Assembly (NCBI RefSeq): GCF_001267885.1
Contig: NZ_CP012382.1
Span: 8,239,941-8,303,940 of the forward strand
Reading direction: 5' to 3'
DNA length: 64,000 nucleotides
DNA from: Streptomyces ambofaciens ATCC 23877
GTDB taxonomy: Bacteria > Actinomycetota > Actinomycetes > Streptomycetales > Streptomycetaceae
Part shown: piece after piece, positions 36,369-43,652 of the stretch
Position numbering within the stretch: the first letter of the stretch is position 1
How the letters are laid out: each line of letters begins with the position of its first letter
Program-made: the position numbers and the translations under genes
Notes under the pieces: model-generated
The model's database searches: none
Seen by the model: only the letters and a program-made list of their open reading frames with translations
Told to the model about the DNA's origin: nothing

Positions 36369-37025
36369 AGCTCACTCCGCTCCACGAGCGTCTCCTCGCC
36401 GACATCCTCGACCTCGGCTCCCCCTACCCTCTGGTCCTCACCGGCGGATACGCCGTGCAGGCCCACGGCCTGGTCGAACGCTTCAGCCGTGATCTCGACG
36501 TCGCCACCGAGAACCCCGCTCCGATGCAGGAGATCGTCGCCTCACTCACAGCAGGCCTCAGTGCACGCGGATGGCGGACCACGCACGTCCAGACCGATCC
36601 GCTCAGCGGCCGGTTCCTCGTCACCGATCCGGACACCGGCGAGGAGTGCGAGGTCGACGTCCTCAAGGAGGCGTTCTGGGCTCCGCCCGCCCAGACCCCC
36701 TACGGCCCCGTTCTTTCCCTCGATGACGTGATCGGCACCAAGGTCCGTGCCCTCGCCGACCGCGGCACCGTCCGCGACCTCATCGACGTCCAGGCTGCCT
36801 CCCGCCACCGCTCCACCGCCGACCTCGAGTCCCTGGGCCGCCGTCGTGCCCACGACGAGTTCAGCCTCGAAGACCTCCGGGACCGGCTGATCGGCGCGGA
36901 CTGGTACGAGGATGAGGACTACTCGGCGTACGGGGCTCACCTCCCGACAGATCGAAGAACTCAAGGCGTGGGCGCTGGAGTGGGCGGAGGACCTGGGCGC
37001 GCGGATCCATGACGAGAACGCCTGA
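36365..37025 (+). pseudogene. AbiEii-type nucleotidyltransferase, frameshifted near the C terminus
   Basis: A DNA-polymerase-beta-like nucleotidyltransferase. The core motif is LVLTGGYAVQAHGLVERF followed by SRDLDVATE, that is GG and D-x-D, with the third Asp in CEVDVLKEAFW. Later DDVIGTKVRALADRGTVRDL matches the AbiEii family. The intact frame runs to 37012, but the natural C terminus (SRQIEELKAWALEWAEDLGA and a stop at 37025) is in another frame after about 36930, so the last 30 residues are replaced. The catalytic part is complete, so it may still be active. AbiE toxins work in phage abortive infection and plasmid stabilisation. Confidence 0.75.
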
Positions 37026-37433
37026 GAGGCAGTCATCGTGTCCATCGGGTGGCCGTGGGCGGGAAGCCTCGGCCAGCAGCAGGACCAGGCCCTCCTGCCT
37101 GTGATGGGCCACGGTTGGACAGACTGTGGGCAGGTCGCCATGCCGGCAACGCCCAGCGCACCACAGTCCTGCGATGGAGCCGCGGCCGGGCAAATTGCGG
37201 ACACCGCTCGCTTGTTGAGCGTGCGTGTTCGCGCTGAACGGCCGTGGCCGCCTTTCACGTTCCCGAGTACCACTCCGCTCACGGCGCAGTACTGCGGGGC
37301 TTCATGCTGTGCGGTGCACGACGACGAAGCACTTCAGGGCTTCCTGCGAGCACGGAAGGCCGAGTTCACGCAACCGGTCGGCGGACGAGCGGATGACCCA
37401 GGCGTGCTGATGGCCGGCTAGGGCCACGCAGGC
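37026..37433. other. No gene recognised
   Basis: About 410 bases before the tip 2 fragment. A 127-codon open frame has no coherent protein character. Confidence 0.4.
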
Positions 37434-37531
37434 GACACCGGCCGCGGCGGAAGGCCGCGAAGGCGGCTGACGTCGGCTACGCGGTCGGCGGTTACCTGGG
37501 AGGCGTCGGAATCACTGGCTCATGGCTCTAG
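37434..37531 (+). pseudogene. RHS tip 2, C-terminal fragment only
   Basis: A short frame reading KAADVGYAVGGYLGGVGITG then SWL and a stop at 37531. It has the glycine-rich, GxxxG-like character of the other tips and is followed after seven bases by a small membrane protein gene, as at the other tips. The RHS core end that should precede it is absent. Confidence 0.5.
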
Positions 37532-37538
37532 GAGGGAA

Positions 37539-37661
37539 ATGATTACTGCGACGTCCGGAATCGGATTCGGCAATCCAGTAGCTACTTGGGCCCTGGGAGG
37601 TTTCGTTCTCGTGGCTGCCATCATCCTGGCCTACTGGAGTTACAAGAGGGAAAAGAAGTAG
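37539..37661 (+). CDS. Tiny membrane protein, candidate immunity for tip 2
   Basis: A 40-residue protein: MITATSGIGFGNPVATWALG, then one hydrophobic helix (FVLVAAIILAYW) and the basic tail SYKREKK. GGAGGG at 37531-37536 gives a near-ideal ribosome-binding site. It follows the tip 2 fragment by seven bases. Confidence 0.65.
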   Translation: MITATSGIGFGNPVATWALGGFVLVAAIILAYWSYKREKK

Positions 37662-37777
37662 CGGCCCAAGGTGCCTGCCTGGGTTCATTTTTGAACATTG
37701 GGCGGGCATCTTTGCTGCCTACGTCAGGAGGAGTGGTACCGACTTCGGCTGTAGGTGAATGGGTCGGCGCAAGAGCG

Positions 37778-38143
37778 GGCGCGTACGCCGACCCAACGGG
37801 TCTGTACGAGATGGAGCACCGCTACTACGACCCCACCCTCGGCCGCTTCACCCAACCCGACCCGTCGGGGCAGGAAACCAACCCCTACCTCTACGTGAGC
37901 GGAGACCCTATCAACCCTGCTGATCCATCTGGTCTGTGCTTTTGCGTCAACGCCCTTGGGAAGGCTGCCGGCGGCGTGGTGTGCGCATCGAAGGAAGTAA
38001 GGAAGAAGGTCAACAAGGGGGCGACAGTCGATACGGTGGGCACTGCTGTCTGCGCGGCAGCCGCTGGGCCGACGCCCGTCGGTGCCGGTTGCGGTGCTGT
38101 AGGGGCTGCAGCCGGTGTCGTGTCCTTCGTGACCATGGAATAG
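37778..38143 (+). pseudogene. Displaced RHS core end and tip 3
   Basis: Begins in the core at AGAYADPTGLYEMEHRYYDP, continues through RFTQPDPSGQE and DPINPADPSGL, and ends in a tip of about 65 residues: CFCVNALGKAAGGVVCASKE, then VRKKVNKGATVDTVGTAVCA and a Gly/Ala/Cys-rich end (GCGAVGAAAGVVSFVTME). It has no own start or signal; it is a stored cassette or an orphan. Six Cys and a central basic patch set it apart from the other tips. Confidence 0.75.
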
Positions 38144-38152
38144 CAAGTTCCT

Positions 38153-38179
38153 GCGGGTGTGACTCGAAGTCACGCCCGC
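38153..38179 (+). terminator. Hairpin between tip 3 and its small partner
   Basis: Arms GCGGGTGTGACT and AGTCACGCCCGC (one G-T pair) around the loop CGA, ten bases after the tip 3 stop and 22 bases before the GTG of the partner gene. Confidence 0.6.
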
Positions 38180-38201
38180 AGCCGGTCTCTCAGGAGATGC
38201 A

Positions 38202-38381
38202 GTGTCAGACACGAACAACAGGTCGCTACCCCTCGTGATGCTGGCGGTGGCCTGCATCATCGTGGGTGTTTTACTGGTGATTGCGGCTGGTGGAAGCGTG
38301 TGGATGTACATCGCCGCAGCAGCGCTGGGGCTGGCAGGAGTCTCTCTGCTGACGAATAGGTTCGGTCTGGGGAGGAGGTAG
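38202..38381 (+). CDS. Small membrane protein with a TTA codon, candidate immunity for tip 3
   Basis: A 59-residue protein with GTG start after GGAGATGCA. It has two hydrophobic helices (VMLAVACIIVGVLLVIAAGG and WMYIAAAALGLAGVSLL) and the tail TNRFGLGRR. One Leu of the first helix (in GVLLV) is encoded by TTA, the rare bldA codon. It follows tip 3 and the hairpin. Confidence 0.65.
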   Translation: MSDTNNRSLPLVMLAVACIIVGVLLVIAAGGSVWMYIAAAALGLAGVSLLTNRFGLGRR

Positions 38382-38405
38382 GTGGGCGGGCCACCGCTTC
38401 TTGGC

Positions 38406-38991
38406 CTCCAGCAGTCCTCGGCCTCGCCGACGCCACCGGCGAGCGCACCCACACCTAACGCACGGCACCGGCAAGCGCACGTCCTACCGATTCGCCGGCG
38501 CATACGCCGACCCGGCGCGCCTGTACGACCTGGCGGGTCTGTACAAGATGGGGCACCGCTACTACGACCCCACCCTCGGCCGCTTCACCCAGCCCGACCC
38601 CTCCGGCCAGGAAGAGAACGCCTATCTCTACGCGGGCGGCGATCCCATCAACCGCGTCGACCCCAGGGGCCTGGACTTCCTGGGCTGGGACGGCGGCCAG
38701 TGGGCCAGAGCCGCAGGCGTCGGCGCCTCAGTCGCAGGGGCGTTCGCGAGCGGTCCGCTCGGCATCGGCTTGGCGGCCGCCTCAGTGGGCCTCGGCGTCA
38801 CCGGCTCGATTATGCAGGGAAACTCTGTCGGACAGACCGTCGCCACCGGAATTCTAGGCGCGGCGACCGGTGGAGTAGGAGTTCTTGCAGCGTCTGCAGG
38901 CATCGGAGGTAAGACCGGAATCGGCCTCGCCGCAGGGTATACCGCGCTCGATGTCGGGGGCGGTATCGGAATCTCGGGCAGTTTCCCGTAA
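38406..38991 (+). pseudogene. Displaced RHS core fragments and tip 4
   Basis: Starts with a piece of the core (VLGLADATGERTHT and stop), then restarts as TGKRTSYRFAGAYADPARLY, with a short duplication (LYDLAGLYKMG), RYYDPTLGRFTQPDPSGQE and the end DPRGL. The tip of about 105 residues reads DFLGWDGGQWARAAGVGASV, then Gly/Ala-rich hydrophobic stretches (GPLGIGLAAASVGLGVTGSI, TGILGAATGGVGVLAASAGI) and ends GGGIGISGSFP. No catalytic motif. It is the longest tip and could span a membrane three or four times. Confidence 0.75.
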
Positions 38992-39003
38992 AGAGGAGTT
39001 CAA

Positions 39004-39141
39004 ATGGACACCCTGGCCTTCACGCCGATCAACGGTTCCATGATGGCGACCATCATCCTGGGAGTTATCGCCGTGGTCGGAGTTGCCGTGGGGACTATGT
39101 TCCGCCAGCGGCGGGACGCGAAGAAGAAGGGTGAGAGGTAG
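39004..39141 (+). CDS. Tiny membrane protein, candidate immunity for tip 4
   Basis: A 45-residue protein: MDTLAFTPINGSMMATIILG, one hydrophobic helix (TIILGVIAVVGVAVGTMF) and a strongly basic tail (RQRRDAKKKGER). GAGGAG lies seven bases before the ATG and the gene follows the tip 4 stop by 12 bases. Confidence 0.65.
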   Translation: MDTLAFTPINGSMMATIILGVIAVVGVAVGTMFRQRRDAKKKGER

Positions 39142-39150
39142 AGCGACGAC

Positions 39151-39312
39151 ATGCTGAGCGGAGGGTCGGCAACTGAGCGCCGGCCCTTCGTCCACGCACC
39201 TCAGGCATCCTCTTGGTTCCCCGGTGGCGCCACGGGGGCGGTCCTGCTCGTCATTGCCATACTTGCGGTGCTGGCTGGCATCTGCATGGGGCTTTCAAAG
39301 CGGCATCGCTGA
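39151..39312 (+). CDS. Second tiny membrane protein after tip 4
   Basis: A 53-residue protein, nine bases after the previous gene. Residues 1-27 are polar; a single helix follows (GAVLLVIAILAVLAGICMGL) and the tail is SKRHR. It shares the one-helix, basic-tail plan with the other small proteins of the array, so it may be an extra immunity gene or the partner of a lost tip (an RHS fragment, STGKRARFAGE, follows at about 39352). Confidence 0.5.
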   Translation: MLSGGSATERRPFVHAPQASSWFPGGATGAVLLVIAILAVLAGICMGLSKRHR

Positions 39313-39429
39313 CTCACCGACGCGCTACCAGCCGGTCCTCACCTCGAAAACAGCACCGGCAAGCGCGCCCGATTCGCGGGTGAAGCGATAGCACTCGGGG
39401 CGGCCGCTATGTGACTTGTCATCGTATTT

Positions 39430-39665
39430 TGCTGGCGCACTGTGAGGGCGGGTGTTCGGGCCAGGTAGTGCACGCAGCCACGCTCCCGGAACCAGCGCAA
39501 CACCAGCACGGCCTGCCGGAACGGTCCGAGCGCCCGCGAGCCGTCGGAGTGCCGATCCGGTCTCGACGCGCGGCCGGCAGACGGCGAGGTGGTCCACGAC
39601 CTGGCGTGGGACATCCAGCGTGGCAACATAGGCAACCAATGTGAAGCCTTGGGCGGTTACGGACA
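39430..39665 (-). pseudogene. Transposase N-terminal relic
   Basis: The minus strand reads VTAQGFTLVAYVATLDVPRQ and VVDHLAV in one frame, then SRALGPFRQAVLVLRWFRER and GCVHYLAR in another. This is the start of an IS5-type Streptomyces transposase; the DDE part is gone. It borders the RHS array on the right as the IS1380 relic interrupts it on the left. Confidence 0.7.
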
Positions 39666-39742
39666 TGATCTCGTGGTGAGGCCTGTCCCGCCAGGGATTT
39701 CACGGTAGTTCTGACGCAGGTGCACCACGACAGGGGCCAACA

Positions 39743-40288
39743 GTGCAGGAGCTCAGTTCCGCAGTCGTGCTCGTCACCGGAGCCATGGCGTCAGGGAAGT
39801 CCACTGTCGCCCAGCTGCTGGCCGAGCGGCTCCCACGCTCCGTGCACCTGCGCGGCGACAGCTTCCGGCGGATGATCGTGTCCGGTCGCGAGGAGTTCAC
39901 GCCCCAGCCGACCGCCGAGGCAACGGCTCAGCTGCGACTGCGCTACCAGGCCTCCGCTGCGGTCGCAGACCTGTACGCGCAGGCGGGATGGACCGTCGTC
40001 GTCCAAGACATCGTTCTCGGCGAGCATTTGGATGCCTACCTTGATGCCGTGACCGCGAGGCCCCTGTATCTGGTCGTCCTTGCCCCCCGCCCCGAAGCAC
40101 TCGCAGCGCGTGAGGCCGGCCGCCACAAGAACGGCTACGGCGGCCCCTGGACGGTCGACCTCCTGGACGACGCCCTACGCCGTGACACCCCGCTCCGCGG
40201 GCTCTGGCTGGACACGTCGGACCAGACACCCCACCAGACCGTAGATCAGATCCTCGCTGACCTTGCCACGGCTCGCATCGTCGGCTGA
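39743..40288 (+). CDS. P-loop kinase-like protein (chloramphenicol phosphotransferase fold)
   Basis: A 181-residue protein with a Walker A motif, VTGAMASGKSTVAQLLAERL, a LRGDSFRRMI segment like the acceptor-binding Asp region of such kinases, and WTVVVQDIVLGEHL as Walker B. The lid region is REAGRHKNGYGG and the end carries LWLDTSDQTPHQTVDQIL. It belongs to the AAA_33/CPT-like group of small-molecule kinases; the substrate is unknown. GTG 39743 starts the protein just after AGGGGCCAAC. It stands alone. Confidence 0.85.
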   Translation: MQELSSAVVLVTGAMASGKSTVAQLLAERLPRSVHLRGDSFRRMIVSGREEFTPQPTAEATAQLRLRYQASAAVADLYAQAGWTVVVQDIVLGEHLDAYLDAVTARPLYLVVLAPRPEALAAREAGRHKNGYGGPWTVDLLDDALRRDTPLRGLWLDTSDQTPHQTVDQILADLATARIVG

Positions 40289-40406
40289 GAGAGCCCGTCA
40301 GAAGGCCGCTGAGAGCACCTCATTGGCCGCCGTCCGTGGCGGTACCGGATGACGGACCTGTCCTGCTGCATCTCTGATGCACACCCAAGGCGGGAAGGGG
40401 CGGGGG

Positions 40407-40964
40407 CTATCCGTTCTTGTGCCGCTGGTAGTGACGGGCGACGCGCACGCGGTTGCCGCAGCGGGCGGCCGAGCACCAGCGGCGGCGGGGGTGGGCGGGC
40501 AGGAAGAGCAGCACGCAGTCGTGTGCCTCGCACTCCCGGATCTTGGTGACCGCCGGATCGGCCAGAAGTTCGGCGGCAGCCTCCGCGAGCCAGGCGGCCA
40601 GGCGCTGGCCTGGTGATCCGTCGCGTCTGCGCGTGGCGGTCACCGCAGATCCGTCCCACGCCAGCTCGCTGATCGAGGGTGCGGCGCGTTGCGCCTCATT
40701 GAGGGCTGCCAGGTCGTCAGTCATGGGCTTCTCGCCCCGGCGTAGGTGGGCGAGGGCGCGGGCGGTGTGTTCGCGTACGGCCTGGACGGCGGCCAGATCC
40801 GCGGCCGTGACCTGTTCGGGTGCTGCGTCCGGGAGGCGCTCGGTCTGGAGGGCCCACCATGTGCGCAGGTCGTCGGGGGCGGCAAGCAAGTCGCCGGTGG
40901 CCGGGCGGGTGTTGACCAGGTCCAGGGCCAGCGGTTCTCCGATCGGAGGTACAAGCGCGCTCAT
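40407..40964 (-). CDS. CGNR zinc-finger (ABATE) transcriptional regulator
   Basis: A 185-residue regulator. The N-terminal ABATE domain starts GEPLALDLVNTRPATGDLL, and the C-terminal CGNR zinc finger has CEAHDCVLLFLP then RRRWCSAARCGNRVRVARHY, with four Cys for one zinc ion. ABATE-CGNR proteins are thought to sense stress or small molecules. It starts at ATG 40964 and diverges from the epoxide hydrolase-like gene at 41044; the gap contains a 21-bp inverted repeat, the likely operator. Confidence 0.9.
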   Translation of the reverse strand: MSALVPPIGEPLALDLVNTRPATGDLLAAPDDLRTWWALQTERLPDAAPEQVTAADLAAVQAVREHTARALAHLRRGEKPMTDDLAALNEAQRAAPSISELAWDGSAVTATRRRDGSPGQRLAAWLAEAAAELLADPAVTKIRECEAHDCVLLFLPAHPRRRWCSAARCGNRVRVARHYQRHKNG

Positions 40965-40994
40965 GCAACTAATCCTACATCCCCTCATTAACCC

Positions 40995-41015
40995 GTTAGT
41001 CTGGTCATGTCTAAC
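40995..41015. promoter_or_regulatory. Operator candidate of the CGNR/hydrolase pair
   Basis: GTTAG-N11-CTAAC with further symmetry inside (GTTAGnCnnGnCnnGnCTAAC), 29 bases before the hydrolase start and 31 bases before the regulator start. It is in the AT-richest part of the gap. Confidence 0.6.
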
Positions 41016-41043
41016 GCATCCATCGCCAGTGAAGGGATTAGAC

Positions 41044-41916
41044 GTGTCTGTTTCAGTCGCCAGTACCGTCCATCGCCATGTGGAGGTCGACGGGGTCCGG
41101 GTCTTCTACCGCGAGTCCCTGCCCGACCGGGCCGACGCTCCCGTGCTGTTGCTTCTGCACGGTTTCCCGTCCGGGTCGCATCAGTTCCGCCGTCTCATCG
41201 ACGTGCTGGGCTCCCGCTACCGGCTGATCGCGCCGGACTACCCGGGCTTCGGCCACACCCAGGTCCCGGACGGCTTCACCTACTCGTTCGACCGGCTCGC
41301 CGACGTCACCGAGGGGTTCGTCCGGCAGCTCGGCCTCGACCGCTTCGTGATGTACGTGTTCGACTTCGGCGCACCGGTGGGCTTCCGTCTCGCCGAACGC
41401 TCCCCCGAGTGGATCGCGGGTCTCGTCGTGCAGAACGGCAACGCCTATGAGGACGGGCTGTCGGACGCGGCCCGCGGCGTGCTCCTCGCGGATCCCCAGG
41501 AGCCCGGCACCGAGGCTGCGCTCGGCGACCTGTTCACCCTGCCCGGTACCCGCTACCAGTACGAGGCCGGCGTCACCGACCCCGAGCTCCTCACCCCGGA
41601 CAGTTGGACCCTCGATCAGCACTTCCTGGACCAGCCGGGCCGTAAGGAAGCCCAACGGGCGCTCTTCTTCGACTACCGCACGAACATCGACAGCTACGGA
41701 CGCTGGCAGGCGTGGCTGCGCCGGAACATGCCGCCCGCCCTGATCACCTGGGGAGCCCACGACCCCTTCTTCCTCGCACCCGGAGCCCACGCCTACCTCC
41801 GGGATCTGCCCGACGCTGAAGTCCACCTTCTCGACACCGGGCACTTCGCCCTGGAAACCCACCTGCCGCAGATCGCTCCGCTGATCGCCGATTTCCTCGA
41901 CCGCACCTGGAAGTGA
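41044..41916 (+). CDS. Epoxide hydrolase/haloalkane dehalogenase-like alpha/beta hydrolase
   Basis: A 290-residue alpha/beta hydrolase. The oxyanion-hole motif is LLHGFPSGSHQFR; the nucleophile is Asp in YVFDFGAPVGFRLAE, not Ser, which points to epoxide hydrolase or dehalogenase chemistry; the acid is in TWGAHDPFF and the His in DTGHFALETH. GTG 41044 follows GAAGGGA by six bases. It is divergent from the CGNR regulator, which probably controls it in response to a reactive substrate. No signal peptide. Confidence 0.9.
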   Translation: MSVSVASTVHRHVEVDGVRVFYRESLPDRADAPVLLLLHGFPSGSHQFRRLIDVLGSRYRLIAPDYPGFGHTQVPDGFTYSFDRLADVTEGFVRQLGLDRFVMYVFDFGAPVGFRLAERSPEWIAGLVVQNGNAYEDGLSDAARGVLLADPQEPGTEAALGDLFTLPGTRYQYEAGVTDPELLTPDSWTLDQHFLDQPGRKEAQRALFFDYRTNIDSYGRWQAWLRRNMPPALITWGAHDPFFLAPGAHAYLRDLPDAEVHLLDTGHFALETHLPQIAPLIADFLDRTWK

Positions 41917-41918
41917 CC

Positions 41919-42092
41919 GTGCCCGCCCACCCTGATGTGATCGTCGTACGGCGCCGCCCCTGGGGCGTTGCGGGCAGCCTGTTCGCGGCCGTGTCTGCCT
42001 GCGGCGCGGTCGACGCGGTCCTCGCCCGGTACATCAAGGACGGCACCGTCGCCGACGCCGACCACGGAGACAGCCCGCGAACCTCGGTGTGA
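41919..42092 (+). CDS. Possible small protein coupled to the hydrolase
   Basis: A 57-residue frame that starts with GTG two bases after the hydrolase stop: VPAHPDVIVVRRRPWGVAGS, then LFAAVSACGAVDAVLARYIK and an acidic tail. It has one short amphipathic or hydrophobic segment. The tight spacing suggests coupling; no family recognised. Confidence 0.4.
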   Translation: MPAHPDVIVVRRRPWGVAGSLFAAVSACGAVDAVLARYIKDGTVADADHGDSPRTSV

Positions 42093-42207
42093 CTGAGCAC
42101 TTCAGCGGGTGCATTGTCAGTTGATCTGACGGGTTGAGCACCATGGGCGGCCGACCTCACGAGCTGGTCCGAGGAGGAGTTCACGCCGGGGCCGGCACAG
42201 GTGCCGG

Positions 42208-43074
42208 TCAGTCTTCGAGTGTCCCGACGTCCGCCCACTGGGGTGCGTGGTCCTGGACGAACTCGGCGAAGGTACGGGGCGGGCGGCCGGTCAAGTCCAG
42301 CACCGCGGTGCTGACGCGGGCGTCCCGGCCGGTTCGGATGCCGACGTCGACGGCGGCCAGGGCGGCCGCGAAGGCGTCCGGCATGCCGGACGCACGGTAG
42401 GCGTCCGCCTGCTCGGCGACCCCGACGGGCACGACCCGGACCGGCCGGCCGGTGTGGAGGGTGATGATCTGTGCCGCGTCCTGGTAATTCAGCGCCTTCG
42501 GCCCGGTGAGCAGGTAGTCACGCCGGTCGTCGGGGTGGCCATACGGCCCGGTCAGTAGCACGGCGGCCACCGCCGCGATGTCTCGAGCGTCGATCCAGCC
42601 CACCCGGCCGGTTCCGGCAGCTGTGCGGATCTCACCGCGTCGCCGGATCCCCTCACCCAGCGGGTGAGGGGCCAAGAAGTTCTGCATGAACCCGGAGGGG
42701 CGCAGCACCACCCATCCCGGCCGGGCCCGCACGCGCGCGGCCAGTTCCAGCGCGCTGGCGGCACCGGGCAGCACGATGGCGGCACCGAGCAGCACCACCC
42801 GGCGCACGCCGAGGCGGTCGGCCTCGGCCAAGAACGGTTCGACCAGCGGCATCGGATCTGTGGTGTCTACCGGAGGCACCAGGTAGACCCGGTCCATCCC
42901 GTGCAATGCGGCCGGATGGGTGGCCGGATCTCTCCAGTCGAACCGAACAGCGTCCGGGGCATCGGCCGCTGGGATGCGGCTTGCCACCCGGACCGGCACA
43001 CCACTCCTGCGGAGCAGTTCGGCCAGGGTGCTTCCGGTCTTCCCGGTGCCGCCGGTGATCAGCACGCCGGTCAT
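42208..43074 (-). CDS. NmrA-type NAD(P)-binding protein
   Basis: A 288-residue Rossmann-fold protein of the NmrA/atypical SDR group. The dinucleotide motif is VLITGGTGKTGSTLAELLRR, and FDWRDPATHPAAL, VYLVPPVD, VVLLGAA and LRPSGFMQNF follow as in quinone-reductase-like NmrA proteins. There is no YxxxK catalytic pair, so it may sense redox state or reduce quinones. ATG 43074 overlaps the stop of the upstream SnoaL-like gene by four bases; the two form an operon divergent from an XRE regulator. Confidence 0.9.
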   Translation of the reverse strand: MTGVLITGGTGKTGSTLAELLRRSGVPVRVASRIPAADAPDAVRFDWRDPATHPAALHGMDRVYLVPPVDTTDPMPLVEPFLAEADRLGVRRVVLLGAAIVLPGAASALELAARVRARPGWVVLRPSGFMQNFLAPHPLGEGIRRRGEIRTAAGTGRVGWIDARDIAAVAAVLLTGPYGHPDDRRDYLLTGPKALNYQDAAQIITLHTGRPVRVVPVGVAEQADAYRASGMPDAFAAALAAVDVGIRTGRDARVSTAVLDLTGRPPRTFAEFVQDHAPQWADVGTLED

Positions 43075-43517
43075 CGCGTGGCCTGCGAGCGCAGCGAGCC
43101 GAGCAGTTCGGGCAGCGTGCCGGCCGCTGAGGCGGCCGCCAGCGGGTTCCAGTAGTCCCGATAACGGGTGATCAGGCCCTGGTGGGTGGCGAGCACCGTG
43201 ATGTAGTCCAACTGGTACGGCGCATCGGTGGCCACCGTGCGGCCGCGCGCGGTGAACTCCACCACGATGGTGTCCGGCTGGTCCGTGTGACGCACGGTGA
43301 GGGCCGGGATCGCCTGCACGTCCATCAGGTCCGGGTAGCCGGCCAGATATCCCCGGACGGCCTCACGTCCGGTCAGCCGTCTCGGTGAGGCACCCTGGGC
43401 GAAGGGGAACTCGGCGGTGCCGTACTCCGCCCACAGATCGGCGACGGCATCCATGTCTTTGGCCAGCAGCAGCTCCAGCAGCCGGCGGAAGGTCTCTTCG
43501 GAAGTGCGTGGTGACAC
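43071..43517 (-). CDS. SnoaL-like/NTF2-fold protein
   Basis: A 148-residue protein with the SnoaL-like fold: helical start EETFRRLLELLLAKDMDAVA, DLWAEYGTAEFPFAQG, a beta core (IVVEFTARGRTVATD) and the end YITVLATHQGLITRYRDYWN. Such proteins act as small cyclases, isomerases or detoxifying enzymes. First gene of the two-gene operon with the NmrA-type gene; the promoter faces the palindrome at 43602. Confidence 0.85.
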   Translation of the reverse strand: MSPRTSEETFRRLLELLLAKDMDAVADLWAEYGTAEFPFAQGASPRRLTGREAVRGYLAGYPDLMDVQAIPALTVRHTDQPDTIVVEFTARGRTVATDAPYQLDYITVLATHQGLITRYRDYWNPLAAASAAGTLPELLGSLRSQATR

Positions 43518-43601
43518 GGTGATTCTCCAGCGTTCTGCAGGACGTGTGACCGCATCAGAGTGCGTGCACGAGGCAGTGCCGTGGAACGCACCAGTGAGCC
43601 C

Positions 43602-43616
43602 CGGACCACTGGTCCG
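43602..43616. promoter_or_regulatory. Perfect 15-bp palindrome between divergent genes
   Basis: CGGACCA-C-TGGTCCG, with every base paired around a single central base. It lies 36 bases before the XRE regulator start and 84 bases before the SnoaL-like gene start. A likely operator of the XRE regulator. Confidence 0.65.
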
Positions 43617-43652
43617 TGGCTAAGCCGAGTGCCGCTGTGCCAACCTGGCCGG

